Source: Cryptomeria japonica (taxonomy: Eukaryota; Streptophyta; Pinopsida; Cupressales; Cupressaceae). From it: a stretch of 64,000 nucleotides of DNA. Where the stretch lies: positions 766,609,153 to 766,673,152 of the forward strand of contig NC_081414.1 of assembly GCF_030272615.1 (NCBI RefSeq), in the 5' to 3' direction. The position numbers and the translations under genes are program-made. Under the pieces are notes generated by a model. That model did no database searches. It was given only the letters and a program-made list of their open reading frames with translations, and was not told the DNA's origin. Below are positions 35,717 through 47,520 of the stretch, piece after piece; position 1 is the first letter of the stretch, and the number at the start of each line of letters is the position of its first letter.

Positions 35717-35868
35717 AAATGTATATGCTTAAAATCATCATTATTCAATTAAAAATAAAATAAAATCATTAATTCCTAACTAATCAAAGAATCCTAAATA
35801 AACCAATGAAATAATGCAAAACAAAGTAATAGGAATATAAAATATTCACTTAAAACTCCCTATTCGGG

Positions 35869-37887
35869 TGGGTGCAAGAAGTTGGGTCCCAATTCTGTGG
35901 AAGTCTGTGAGCATAAAATTTTGCCGCTACAAACGAGTGCCCATTTTTTTAAGAAACGGACACCCGTTTAGCTTCGGGTCCCCGACCCATAAAAATAAAA
36001 TGGGTGCCCGTTCAGGATCGGACCACCGTAGAGAAACAGGTGCATGATTTTTAGAAATGGGCACACGTTTCTAAAAATGAGTAAAATGTGTACCCATTTC
36101 TAAAAATGAGTAAAATGTGTACCCATTTCTAAAAATGAGTAAAACGTGTACCCGTTTCTAAAAACGGGCACAAGTTTCTTAAAATACTATAAATTTCAAA
36201 ATAGGTGCCCATTTTTTGAATTTTAAATAACGGGTGCCCATTTCATAAAAGATGAAGCGGGAAACACACCTATGCCTCAGTTTTGGCTTTCGATTAGGGT
36301 TGGTGGGACCAATCCTATGCTTGGACCTCCAAAAAATGGCTAAGGCATTGGAATACCACATTTTTGCCTTGCCGTAATTTTTTGAAGGTCTTCCTGATTG
36401 TATTTTTTGATGAAACGAAAACCCATTAGAGCTCTCACTTTCCTGATTTAAAAAATGTAAATTTCATAGTGATATGAGTTTTTTTACTATTTTTGTATTA
36501 TTTATTAATCAAAAGTGGTACCTAAATGTAAAATAGTGAGGTTCAGTAAAACTTTAATAACTTTTTTGTTTTTATGTTTTTTGGAAAATAAATTATATGA
36601 CATCAATCTACATACAATTCTTTTGAATATTAAAAAAAATTTAAAAAATATGAAATTTCATCAAATTATGGTGGTCGTACACCAGATGTTTTGAAAATGT
36701 ACTTTATAGTCAATTAAAAATTAATAAAAAAATATATTCAATTAAAAAAATAAAAAAATATTCTCATCAATATTTGGTCTCTTAGGTATCTTTTCCCAAA
36801 AGGATTTGCAAAAATTCATTTATTTACGTCAAAATATGGTGGTCGTACATGTGTGGTATGGTCCCGAAACATGCATTTTGAAAAAGTGGTTTTTAAACAT
36901 GCCTACTAAAAAGAAATTTCTAGCATGTGGATATTGAAATAAATTACATATTTGAAAATAAGACTCCAAGCACTACATTTTCTATTACTAAAGTTTTTTC
37001 AGATTCAATCTCTAAGTGCCTCAAATGACATTTTTAGCTCTACACTACTAACACTAATGACATTTTTGGCTCTACAATACTAACACTAATGACAATAAAT
37101 AATTTTTTTTTAAGTAAAAGGTAAAGAGATACATTTCTCTGTTTGCTCGAACTTAACAAAAACAATTTTTTTGGTCCTTCAAATCAAATTAAAAATATTC
37201 AAATGGTTCACAAGGAGTCATCATATTTCAATTTTTATTAACATAACTATTTTTTGAGATATAAATTATTACTTATTTTTTAATTTGATCTTATTTCACA
37301 ACCTATATGTAGCAGTCTCATTTGAATAAGTCAAGAGGACATATCTACAAGATAACCATATGCTTCCTCATGCCTTCTTGTGTAGTTTTGAGCAATATCC
37401 ACCAAACAAATTGATGAATTCTTTTTAAAAAAAAATATACAACCATTGATCTCTTTCTCCAAGGAGTTATCTGATCTTCAACTTCCAAATCTCATAGATT
37501 TAGTATCATTGATTTTGGTAATAACTATACTAGATTACATGGTATACAATCATTTTCTCAAATTTATAATTTCACACAATATAAAATCTCCCACTATAGT
37601 TAAAAAAATTCAACAATAATAGAAATGTATATCTTTCTAGGCAAAAATATTAGCTTGTATAGCAAATGTTGAGATATAAGGTAATAATATTATGAGAATA
37701 AGTTCTTCTACAAAGGTATGCAAATTTCAAATTTATATCTTAACCAAGGATTACCTTTAGATTGAATTATGTTAAATTACATGATTACATATAAATCAAC
37801 AATTGGAAATAAACTAACAAACCATGTCAACAAAAGATTTACATGGACAAAATCTTTCTAATAAAACCCAACATGAGAAAAAAAGAT
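35869..37887. other. Unassigned DNA with GGGTGCCCG motifs, then AT-rich DNA
   Basis: From 35869 to about 36250 the sequence is unusually rich in GGGTGCCCGTTT and its complement, and includes a 29-bp tandem repeat. From 36250 on it is AT-rich. No gene or known element was recognised. Confidence 0.45.
36062..36170. repeat. 29-bp tandem repeat
   Basis: TAAAAATGAG starts at 36072, 36101 and 36130, spacing exactly 29 bp. The unit is close to TTTCTAAAAATGAGTAAAAT followed by GTGTACCCA. A partial fourth unit follows. Confidence 0.85.
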
Positions 37888-37892
37888 GTATG
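37888..37892. repeat. Target-site duplication of element 3, left copy
   Basis: GTATG, repeated exactly at 45434-45438. Confidence 0.88.
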
Positions 37893-38956
37893 TGTAAAGC
37901 GGAAAAATCGCAGTCGAACCCTAGTTGGTCTCCCCTCTTCCAACTCCGAGGAGAGAGAAGGGAGGTTCGCTAGGATTCGATGGTTTTTCACTTAAGGGAT
38001 AGACTTTACATTCAAAAGAGGGGTTGAAACTCATAAGATCCAATCCCACACAATGTAAGATTGGATGCTAAGTGAATTTCAAGGGTTAGGAAAGCAAGGC
38101 CACCCTCTTTTGTAAAGAATGTTGTTAAGGGAATTAAGCTAGGAATGCATAGAAAGTCATAAAGATTCGCTTATAAACTGAGTTCGGGTTATAGGATGAA
38201 GCTGCGGACCTGGAATTAGCAGTAGAATGTCGATATGGCGCTGTCCTGCAAATTTGAGCAAAAGTTGTCGGGACGATGGCGCCCGGCGCCACGGTCCTCC
38301 GAAAAATCCGCGAAACAAAGTGGGATCTGTTCGTCTTTGCACAAGGATTCCAGATCTTCAATCTCAGCCGCATACCTGCAACCTTGTTCTAAGGATGTTT
38401 GTATCCTTATGTGCGAAGGTTTAGATGTTGTATGTTGTATGTTGTAGCATGAAGTAAGTGATCTCCTCTTCAATGGTTGAATCCTTGTCTTGAATGCAAC
38501 ACTTAGCCTTGAATGGAGACTTGAAATGATCAATTGCTTGAATGCTTGAATGCTTGAATACTTGAGTATAGTTTCCACGCTTGTACACATATGTCCTCCT
38601 TCCCCAAATGGGAGAGGAAAATGTAGTTTATATACTTGTCAATTAGGGCTGATAGACTGATTTTCTCGACCTTAGGCCGACGAGGGAAGTTTATTTCCAA
38701 TTTGCAATCAAAAAGACCCGATACCACTTAGGAGACCGGGCCCAAAATAGGACCCAGGGACCAGGGCGCTGGGCGCGCTGGTCCCACCTCCCGGGGCAGC
38801 AGGGTGCAAGGAGGTTCAGGCCAGGGTGCATGAAAAATGCAGTTTTTGGTGTCGTGAGCAAGTTTTGGGGTCTCCATTCAGGTTGCGTGTTGCATCGCCA
38901 TCGTGAAGACCGAAATGCAGTTGAAATTGCAAGTGTCGCAATTTTAGGACGCTACA
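37893..38956 (-). repeat. 3' LTR of element 3
   Basis: 1064 bp, TGTAAAGCGG to GACGCTACA. It has one GGACCA...TGGTCC-type unit (about 38758-38790), against two in the 5' LTR, which accounts for the length difference of 31 bp. Confidence 0.9.
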
Positions 38957-38975
38957 TTTAGCCCCCACTTTAGCG
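38957..38975 (-). promoter_or_regulatory. Polypurine tract of element 3
   Basis: Minus-strand AAAGTGGGGGCTAAA abuts the 3' LTR, as in element 1. Confidence 0.7.
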
Positions 38976-39698
38976 GGAGTATGTGTACTCATACTTCCGG
39001 TAAAGTACAAGGAAACAACATTGAAAGACTTTCACCACGTCAAGGAGGCAAGACACACCAAGCCCCCAGTGGACTAAGGATCTTACGACTTCGATTGACA
39101 AAGTAAAAGGGAAGATCACGAGGGAGAACCATGACTGTCAGTAGTAAGGTTCCCTCACTATGAGTCATGCAAAAGAAATACCAAAAATTTTCAAGGTAAA
39201 GCTAAGTTTGCCAAGAAATTTTCAAGTATCTTTGAAAGGATAGACAGGGTGTATGCCCCCCTACGTTAAAGCGATCGCACACGCCTCAACGGGGGTGATT
39301 GTTTTAATGTAGTGATACACATAAGAAATAAGAAAGGAAAGGAGCACGTTATCACAAAGATTTAGCCCCCAAGTGTGAGATAAACCCAAGGATAATAAAC
39401 ACAAACACAAAGCACGAGGTGACTTCGCTTTCCTCGGGGTCAGTATGCTGTATGATAATTCATGTATATATCATATGTATGTATGCATAATTGTTCTTCA
39501 TTCCCCAATCAAGGAAGGTCACCTAGAAGAAGGGAACACATGTGTCTTTTGAGTCAACATGAGAGAGACCAAAAGAGATCTCAATGTTTTGCATCGTCCT
39601 CAAGTAGACAACACTAAGGACGACAAATAGAAGAATGAGAATAACATATAGAAGAAGTAACAAAAGAGAGGGGGAAAGAATCTGCTATGCTAATGTAA

Positions 39699-42600
39699 CT
39701 AGTCGAGCACGTCATCTACCCCCCGATCTTGCTGATCAATGTTTCGGGAAGGCAGGGAACATGCTAGAGGAGGAACATCCAACACAGCAGATGGAGCTAT
39801 CACAAGATCCAAACAAGGGCTATGTTCATGTTCCAAGCCACATTGTTCTTGTCTAGGAGCTAGGATAAGTGCTTTAGAAAATTCATTAGATAAATGGTTA
39901 TCAATGTCAACAAGTTCATATTCACTGTCAGAAGCAAGAGGAGTAGCATTTTCATCATGAATAACATTTTCATCTATATCATCATCAAGATTTATAAAAA
40001 TAGGATCTTTAACTCGCACAGGATCAAGACCATCATGCATCTTATGTTTAGGAGATTTAGGCTCAATATTCGGCTGAGGAGAAAATGGAATAATGCTTGT
40101 TGAAGGTGTTTTTGGAGATTGTAAATTTTGAGAAGTGGCTGCTTGAGCCCTAAGACGATGTTTTCGTCGGCGTTCGCGTGCGGAACGATTACGTCTAGTC
40201 TTAGTAGGAAGTGTAGAAGATAAAGGAGGAGGAATGTTCTCATCCTTATCACTTGGGTGTTTAGGCTGTGGTCTCTTAGGCTGGATAATAGGAGAAGAAG
40301 AAGGTCTCTTCTCTCTATAAAAGGCAGGAGGAGGAACTGCTCCATATAAAGGAGGAATTTTTGGTTTAGGAAGAAGACCAAGTCCATCGTGACGAGGAGG
40401 TATAGGTCTACTTTTAGAAGGTTTATCAGGCATAGACATAGTCACATCCATGGGGACGGGTTGGGAATCTTCTTGAGGAAAGACATTAGTTTTATCTTTC
40501 AAAGGAAGAACTTCCTTCTCAAGAATGATAGGAATGTCAAGTTTAGGTGTTCTAGGTTCACTTAGAGATAGGATCATGTCTGTTTTCCACTTTTGATAAG
40601 ATTTAAAAAGATGATCACTTCGCGGAGGAAGAGATTGGAATTGTTTAGGCCAAAAGTAATCAATAGGAACACTAGAAGTTCTTTCAGCCGGTTTAAAGAG
40701 ACTATGATTGACAGTAACAACTTCACCATTATGGGGAAATTTCAAACACTTATGAATAGGGGAAGCAATAGCCTTCATGGAAGATAGCCAAGGATAACCA
40801 AGCTTCACACGAAATTGTTCGGAAGATGGAATAATAGCAAAGTTCACATCAAGGGATTTGTTATGGACCTCAATGGGCAATGTAATAGAACCAATTGCAG
40901 GAGAAGAAAATGCATCAAATAATTTCACAACCACATCTGTTTTGTCATAAATCACTTGATTCAATTGCAAAGTAAAAAGAAATTCCTCAGTAATAACATT
41001 AACCATGCATGAAGGATCAATAAGCACTCCACGGCAAGGCATATTCTTAACTTTTGCAACTATGTATAAAGGACCATCAGGTGCTCTAATGGTTTCACTA
41101 GAATCAAATGTAATGGAAAGTTCTTTAGGGTTTTCTTGCTGCTCTACAAAGTTAATCACATTCGGAGTCATAGACACAAGACCATCAGATGAGAGAGAGG
41201 AATCATTAGCCTCAATCGCATTAGAAGTATGAGAAGTATGAGAAGGTAATGGATCAGTGAAAATCTGAAGATTTTGATTAGGAGGAGCTACAGATGTGTT
41301 GCCTTTATCATTCACTCCAGAAATAGAAATAGTATTATTATCAATCAAATCTTGAATTTTACCCTTTAAAGAAAAACATTTTTCAGTATCATGACCAGAC
41401 TGACGATGAAAATGACAAAAAGCTTTATGATCAAAATAAGGTGAATTAATCTTTGCAGGATCAATTTGCCTTATAGGAGGAAGAGTAAGCACATTTTGTT
41501 CCAATAACTTATTCATAATACCATGCAATGATTCATTCAAAGGAGTATACTTTCTTTCTTTCCTGAAAAATTTAGAAATAGGAGGCACACCTGATGCTGC
41601 ATTCACATTGTTGTTGATGATGTTTTCATTGAATTTGATGGAATCTCTGTTCGGTTTAATCTTCCCAAATGGTTGTTGACTGCTATCACCCTTATCACTC
41701 GGAGCCATAGGATGTGATTGTTCCATTTGACTCACAGTCAGTTGATAATTGTGAAGAGTGGCACACAACTGTTGGAAAGAAGTAAACTCAGAAAACAGAA
41801 GTTTGTCTCGAATATCTTTTTGCAAATTAGAAATAAGGATTCTTTGAATATCATTATCAGGCACTGGAAAAGAAATTTGAGCATACAAATGCTTATATCT
41901 ACCAATGAAATCAGTCACTTTTTCTTTAACACCTTGTTTACAATGCATTAAATCAATCAAAGTAACTTTAGGACTTATATTGTTTTGAAATTGTTGAATG
42001 AAAGCATTTGCAAGTTGTTCAAAAGAAGTAATAGAATAAGAAGGCAACGAGAAATACCATTGTAGGGCTTTGTCTCTTAATGTTCTAGTGAATAGTTTCA
42101 CAAGCAACCTTGGGTCATAAGCAAAATCAGTACAAATTGTTTGAAAAGTCTTAACATGTGTTAGAGGATCACCTTTACCATTATAAAGCTCCAAATGCGG
42201 GATTTCAACATGTTTAGGAGGAATAGCTCGAACAATATCAAGAGAAAGTGGGCTCGCAACATCAAATGTAGGCACACTAAACTTAGATTGATTCATAGAG
42301 GCAATTTGTTGCTGTAAAGAAGAGACAGTTTGTGCAAGATTGTTAATGGTAGCTTCAGTCGAAGAGTTCATATTAGGTGTGTTAGATTGAGATGGAGGTG
42401 TTATGTTATTGAAAGAAGGTAAAGAGTAAGGTGGTGGGACCCTATGATAGTCAACCATAGGGGATGATTGGATAGGAGGAACACTACAAGGAGGAATAGA
42501 ATGGTTAAATGAATTGCCCCCTTGCGTGATGTTTATTTGTGAAGATGTAATAGGAACACTCATTGAAGGAATGGATGAAGAAGTCGGATTAAATGAAGGA

Positions 42601-43154
42601 AGGGGATTAGTTGAAGAAGAGGGAATATTGCCCCCATGACTAGTAATCACAGGAGGAGTGTCTTGTAGAGAAGTAGCCATGATGTTTGATGTAAAGGTAG
42701 GTATACTAGCAATAGGAGTAGTCAAAGGAATAGAATGATTGACTTGTGTAGGAGGTTGTGTATAACCTAAAGATTCGGCACAACTCTTCATAGGCATCAC
42801 GTTCGAATTCACAATGTGTGAAATACCACGCAAAACATCAATTCCATTCTTATCACTTTGAAGCATGCATTTTAGGCCCTCAATTAAAGGAAGAGCTTGA
42901 CTATCGGGATACTCATGAGACATCCATTGGTGAAAATCGTCAAATTGGTTATCCAATTTTGAAAGTTGTTCAACGGAAACTTCATGGAGAGCTTCTTCAT
43001 CATTAGGAGGATTAGAGGAATTACCCATGTCCTCGTTAAAAAGGCTATTCAAATTAGGTTCCATCTCCTCGGTATTTAAACCTCGGAAAGACTTAATTCT
43101 ACGGCTTCGTCTAACGGGAATAGTGTAAGTAGGGCTTGTTGATGTAAAACTCAT
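39699..43154 (-). CDS. gag: Intact gag/protease-like protein of element 3 (1151 aa)
   Basis: The single ORF of element 3 runs from ATG at 43154 to the stop at 39699 without interruption. Residues 1-270 are Ser/Pro/Asn-rich. A short coiled coil (SSLQQQIASMNQ) lies near 275-290. The retrotransposon gag core covers about 305-477, with RTLRDKALQWYFSLP in the middle. A zinc knuckle CX2HX4HX4C (CHFHRQSGHDTEKC) lies near 578-592. A retropepsin-like domain spans about 690-820, where the active-site triplet is replaced: LIDPSCMVNVI, near residue 709. The last ~330 residues are basic then acidic, Pro-rich and of unknown role. Gag builds the cytoplasmic particle holding the element RNA. The missing catalytic motif suggests no protease activity. 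The open frame over 1151 codons argues for recent selection or very recent insertion. Confidence 0.88.
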   Translation of the reverse strand: MSFTSTSPTYTIPVRRSRRIKSFRGLNTEEMEPNLNSLFNEDMGNSSNPPNDEEALHEVSVEQLSKLDNQFDDFHQWMSHEYPDSQALPLIEGLKCMLQSDKNGIDVLRGISHIVNSNVMPMKSCAESLGYTQPPTQVNHSIPLTTPIASIPTFTSNIMATSLQDTPPVITSHGGNIPSSSTNPLPSFNPTSSSIPSMSVPITSSQINITQGGNSFNHSIPPCSVPPIQSSPMVDYHRVPPPYSLPSFNNITPPSQSNTPNMNSSTEATINNLAQTVSSLQQQIASMNQSKFSVPTFDVASPLSLDIVRAIPPKHVEIPHLELYNGKGDPLTHVKTFQTICTDFAYDPRLLVKLFTRTLRDKALQWYFSLPSYSITSFEQLANAFIQQFQNNISPKVTLIDLMHCKQGVKEKVTDFIGRYKHLYAQISFPVPDNDIQRILISNLQKDIRDKLLFSEFTSFQQLCATLHNYQLTVSQMEQSHPMAPSDKGDSSQQPFGKIKPNRDSIKFNENIINNNVNAASGVPPISKFFRKERKYTPLNESLHGIMNKLLEQNVLTLPPIRQIDPAKINSPYFDHKAFCHFHRQSGHDTEKCFSLKGKIQDLIDNNTISISGVNDKGNTSVAPPNQNLQIFTDPLPSHTSHTSNAIEANDSSLSSDGLVSMTPNVINFVEQQENPKELSITFDSSETIRAPDGPLYIVAKVKNMPCRGVLIDPSCMVNVITEEFLFTLQLNQVIYDKTDVVVKLFDAFSSPAIGSITLPIEVHNKSLDVNFAIIPSSEQFRVKLGYPWLSSMKAIASPIHKCLKFPHNGEVVTVNHSLFKPAERTSSVPIDYFWPKQFQSLPPRSDHLFKSYQKWKTDMILSLSEPRTPKLDIPIILEKEVLPLKDKTNVFPQEDSQPVPMDVTMSMPDKPSKSRPIPPRHDGLGLLPKPKIPPLYGAVPPPAFYREKRPSSSPIIQPKRPQPKHPSDKDENIPPPLSSTLPTKTRRNRSARERRRKHRLRAQAATSQNLQSPKTPSTSIIPFSPQPNIEPKSPKHKMHDGLDPVRVKDPIFINLDDDIDENVIHDENATPLASDSEYELVDIDNHLSNEFSKALILAPRQEQCGLEHEHSPCLDLVIAPSAVLDVPPLACSLPSRNIDQQDRGVDDVLD

Positions 43155-44317
43155 GCACTAGAGAGAGAGAAAAGATTTTGATTTTAGAGGTAGCAATTTT
43201 CAGTAAAAACAGCCAATCTTCCAGATTTAAGCTGTTAAATGCAATCACAACAGTCTCCCGAAATTTTGGAAAAAATATTCGGGACCGTGGCGCTCGGAGT
43301 GCAACACGGTCCTTGCAACTTTTTTCGAAATTTGCAAGGATGAAAGGTATGATGATTTTAGAGCTAATCTGAAAAAATTGAGAGATTTTACGATCTGTAG
43401 ATAGGCCAAATTAAAGTTGCAATCTCAAAATTGAACCCTATCAAGATTGTCGAAAAATGCAAAATTTGAATTTTGAAAAAGAGAGGGAAACTGAAATTTT
43501 GAATTTTATGATTTTAGAGGGAATGTCAAAAGCAGTGCAAGTTTTGAAATTTAAAAATTGACTCAATTTCACGCAAAATTCAATTTTGAAAGCGGAAATC
43601 AAAGTTGTTGTAATTAAGCACTTAATTTCAAAAGTCACAAAATGCAAGAATTTGAATAAAGCACTGAAATTTCGAATAAATGCAAATACACTTTTCAGAT
43701 TTAAGACAGTAAGAACACAGTTTTGACACAAAATTTTGATTTCAATGATTTTTGAATGATTAGGAGCCCTAGACCAAGCAATCACAAGACCCACTTTGAC
43801 TGTAATTTTGAAGGTGTTAGGATTGATAAAATCAGCCAAAATTCTGGATTTTAGCAGGAAAATACAACAAGATCTCGCTCCCGAAATTTTGGAAAAAATG
43901 TCGGGGACGATGGCGCTCGGAGTGCAACACGGTCCTCGCAACTTTTTTCCAAATTTTCAGGGATGAAAGATATTGTGATTTTATTGCAGAATCCAAAGTT
44001 ACAGCTGATTTGGAGATGTTTTGATCGGTCAAATTGTCAGACAAAGGTTGAATCAAGAGGGTTTCAAAAATTAGGGTTTTGACTTTTAACCACTTAATTT
44101 TCAAAATTAAAGCACAGATATGAATTGATAATTTGTAATAGAAAAGCAGATCTGAAACAAACATTAATAATTAAACATTTCGCAAGTTCAATGTTCAAAA
44201 AGAAAATTTAGGGTTTTTATGCAATCACCTCTAAAATTTTGCAAAAGATCAAACATGGAAATGTAATCAAGGAATCAATTTTCAGATCTAAGCATGAAAA
44301 AAAAATCAGAAAGGATG

Positions 44318-44335
44318 TTCACGTCGGGTTCACCA
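44318..44335 (-). promoter_or_regulatory. Primer-binding site of element 3
   Basis: Minus-strand TGGTGAACCCGACGTGAA, three bases inside the 5' LTR. Confidence 0.85.
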
Positions 44336-44338
44336 AAA

Positions 44339-45433
44339 TGTAAAGCGGAAAAATCGCGGTCGAACCCTAGTTGGTCTCCCCTCTTCCAACTCCGAGGAGA
44401 GAGAAGGGAGGTTCGCTAGGATTCGATGGTTTTTCACTTAAGGGATAGACTTTACATTCAAAAGAGAGGTTGAAACTCATAAGATCCAATCCCACACAAT
44501 GTAAGATTGGATGCTAAGTGAATTTCAAGGGTTAGGAAAGCAAGGCCACCCTCTTTTGTAAAGAATGTTGTTAAGGGAATTAAGCTAGGAATGCATAGAA
44601 AGTCATAAAGATTCGCTTATAAACTGAGTTCGGGTAATAGGATGAAGCTGCGGACCTGGAATTAGCAGTAGAATGTCGATATGGCGCTGTCCTGCAAATT
44701 TGAGCAAAAGTTGTCGGGACGATGGCACCCAGCGCCACGGTCCTTCGAAAAATCTGCGAAACAAAGTGGGATCTGTTCGTCTCTGCACAAGGATTCCAGA
44801 TCTTCAATCTCAGCCGCGTACCTGCAACCTTGTTCTAAGGATGTTTGTATCCTTATGTGCGAAGGTTTAGATGTTGTATGTTGTATGTTGTAGCATGAAG
44901 TAAGTGATCTCCTCTTTAATGGTTGAATCCTTGTCTTGAATGCAACGCTTAGCCTTGAATGGAGACTTGAAATGATCAATTGCTTGAATGCTTGAATGCT
45001 TGAATACTTGAGTATAGTTTCCACGCTTGTACACATATGTCCTCCTTCCCCAAATGGGAGAGGAAAATGTAGTTTATATACTTGTCAATTAGGGCTGATA
45101 GACTGATTTTCCCGACCTTAGGCCGACCAGGGAAGTTTATTTCCAATTTGCAATCAAAAAGACCCGATACCACTTAGGAGACCGGGCCCAAAATAGGACC
45201 CAGGGACCAGGGCGCTGGGTGCCCTGGTCCTAAGGGACCAGGGCACTGGGCGCTCTGGTCCCACCTCCCGGGGCAGCAGGGTGCAAGGAGGTTCAGGCCA
45301 GGGTGCATGAAAAATGCAGTTTTTGGTGTCGTGAGCAAGTTTTGGGGTCTCCATTTAGGTTGCGTGTTGCGTCGCCATCGTGAAGACCGAAATGCAGTCA
45401 AAATTGCAAGTGTCACAATTTTAGGACGCTACA
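44339..45433 (-). repeat. 5' LTR of element 3
   Basis: 1095 bp, paired with 37893-38956. Minus-strand TATA-like TATATAAA at 45073-45081. Two ~31-bp GGACCA...TGGTCC-type units lie at about 45203-45262. Minus-strand 5' end TGTAGCGTCCTAAAATTGTG. Confidence 0.9.
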
Positions 45434-45438
45434 GTATG
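45434..45438. repeat. Target-site duplication of element 3, right copy
   Basis: GTATG, identical to 37888-37892. Confidence 0.88.
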
Positions 45439-47298
45439 TATTAATCTTCAAATGTGAGATAGATCTACACACTAACAATCTCTTCACTCTAACAAAACCC
45501 ATGCATCTATAATATAATCTCATCATGCAACTGGCATCTCATGTCTCCAATTTATATAGAAATGGAAAAAAATGCAACTAATAATTTTACAAAATAATAT
45601 ACCATCAAACCATGGTAATATGTAAAAAAATCACACATCTAAAGTGAAGAGGTTCTTCTATAATAATAAATATATAACTCCTAATGAACAATGAATAATA
45701 ATAAAACCTTCATACTAATAATATATGTCATCTTTGACTTGTAACTCCTTCATAATGGTCCATATCCTAGGGTAAGATAACTCATACGAGACTCATCAAT
45801 ATCATTCAAGATGCTTTGAACACTTAATTCTCATATCCAAGTTAAAATTTGCTAAGATTACCTTTATTACCACTACTATCAACTCTGACTCCTTCATGAA
45901 TGCATAGGACAATCAATGCCAAGATTTTTGAGAAATTTAAATTACAAAATAATTTCTAATTACACCCTATGCATCCAAGGACATGTTTTAAGAGTGTTGG
46001 AGGCACATGACTAATACATATATTGAAAGGTACATGATAGTTCAATCCTAAGAAGTATAAGTGACTAATTCATTTTAGAGAGCTCCTTAGAGTGCATGGA
46101 TGCTCTCATCTACAACTATTTGGAATTTTAACATAGTTGAACAAAGAGAAAGGTAGGGAAATGTTTGAAATAATTTAAAGGTAGATAAAAACAAAGAATA
46201 AAAGGAAGTTGTCACATTAGTAGGCAATATGTTAGTGTGATATAAAATGAAAAAGAAAGTGAACATTAGGATGTTTGCACAGGGCATGTAATTGAGCTTT
46301 GTACTTGCCAACAACATTCATTTGAAAGTTTATAAAACATGTTCAAAAAGTTATGTTTGTGCATATCCTACAACCGTCTTCCATGAGATCACATTTGTTT
46401 GAATTTTTTGAAGTAGTTTATGTTTATTTGTCTATGCTACATATTTTGATTGTGGAATGAAGATATCATAAATCTATCATAGATCATAATTTTAAAATAA
46501 GAAAACAATAGTGCGGAAGTATCATAAAAATTAATCTTGAGTTCTTGTAAAAAGAATCACAATGTAGGTGACAATAAATAGACAACAGGTTTAGAAGATT
46601 TCACATGCTTCACCAAACTCTAAAAACTAGGCAAAGATTGTAGAAGATAAAAAGGAATCAAATAAAACCAAAAAGATAAATTTCTACATGAAAATTTGTA
46701 AATTAACATTACCTTACTAATGATCGAAACAAATAATATCCAAATTTCAAGTAACTAATCCCTTACTAATAAGTTATTTAGTGAAAACAAATCCATCTAC
46801 AAGCTAAATCCCACTCTTTTATCTTAAATTCTTAATAATTTTCACATTAAATTTAATATTTATATAATTTTACTATTAAAAGTAATAAAAAATAGCTCTA
46901 TTGTATCCAAGTAAACAACAACTAAAATTATGTTATACTTCCAAAATAGCTTCTTTACATTTCTTTAGAAAAAAATACTTCTTTTCTCTCTCTCCGAATG
47001 GACCCATTTAAATTTGAACAAGCCTACAAATTTCGAGTCCCCTTTAATCACCTGCCACGTGTAAACGATCAGACACCGTTCAATTCCGAATGACATGCAG
47101 CCTGCACGTAGCAAACCATGCAATACGTGTTACACAGGGACATCAAATGGATAAGATTCAAACCTAACTGTTTTGTATTCTATTCACCAACAATAGAGAG
47201 TTTAACTTGGAAATTTTGCAGATTTCAATAGGCTTGCATTTCAAAGGGTTTCGTCAATCTGAAAGGGATTTGGAATAGAAGATCAGGTTGCTGGATCA
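45439..47298. other. AT-rich intergenic DNA
   Basis: No supported gene or repeat. It was continuous with 35869-37887 before element 3 inserted. Confidence 0.5.
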
Positions 47299-47301
47299 GT
47301 G

Positions 47302-47520
47302 ATGGAGGCGAGTAGAAGATCAGGCGCTGAACATTTTTCAGATGAGAAAAGTGGTGATAAAATAAAGATTGCGGCGGCTGTTCATAATACATGTGAAGAA
47401 GGAAAATCAGAGGAGAAATCCGTGGTGAAAGAGGATGAAAGAGTGAAGGAAGCTCAACGCCCTGACGAAATTTTGGCTTTCAGTCGATCGGTGCTCAAGA
47501 CTGATTCACTGCTGGAATGA
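47302..47520 (+). CDS. Small charged ORF, unrecognised
   Basis: A 72-codon ORF starts MEASRRSGAEHFSDEKSGDK and ends SVLKTDSLLE. Base composition is clearly less AT-rich than the surrounding 2 kb, and codon use looks plant-like, which is the main reason to list it. It is hydrophilic, Glu/Lys-rich in the middle, with no membrane segment. An AATAAAA polyadenylation-like signal lies at 47573. It could be a small host gene, the first exon of a larger gene, or a fragment. I do not recognise the family. Confidence 0.35.
   Translation: MEASRRSGAEHFSDEKSGDKIKIAAAVHNTCEEGKSEEKSVVKEDERVKEAQRPDEILAFSRSVLKTDSLLE

Larger units (their letters stand above)
28884..35868 (-). mobile_element. Element 4: large non-autonomous LTR element (LARD-like), 5' LTR truncated
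   Basis: Matching ~150-bp segments beginning TGTATATGCTTAAAATC stand at 28884 and 35720, with a primer-binding site next to the right one. This defines a minus-strand element of about 7 kb. The right copy stops matching at about 35868, so the 5' LTR is cut. The left LTR continues past a minus-strand TATA-like TATAAATAAAGC (about 29385-29396), but its other end cannot be set. The interior has no RT, integrase or gag core. It holds one decayed Gln-rich ORF, a GAGGAC-type tandem repeat, a solo LTR insertion (32182-33476) and a 58-bp tandem repeat. It therefore depends on proteins supplied in trans. Confidence 0.65.
37893..45433 (-). mobile_element. Element 3: young gag-only LTR retrotransposon, relative of element 1
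   Basis: A complete 7.54-kb element with TG...CA LTRs (37893-38956 and 44339-45433), primer-binding site, purine tract and exact TSD. Read on the minus strand, it has the same plan as element 1: a 1.16-kb leader, one long ORF and a 0.74-kb tail, with no RT, RNase H or integrase. By eye the LTRs differ at about 3 sites in the first ~320 bp, fewer than in element 1, which fits the intact ORF. It must be mobilised by enzymes from another element. Confidence 0.9.
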
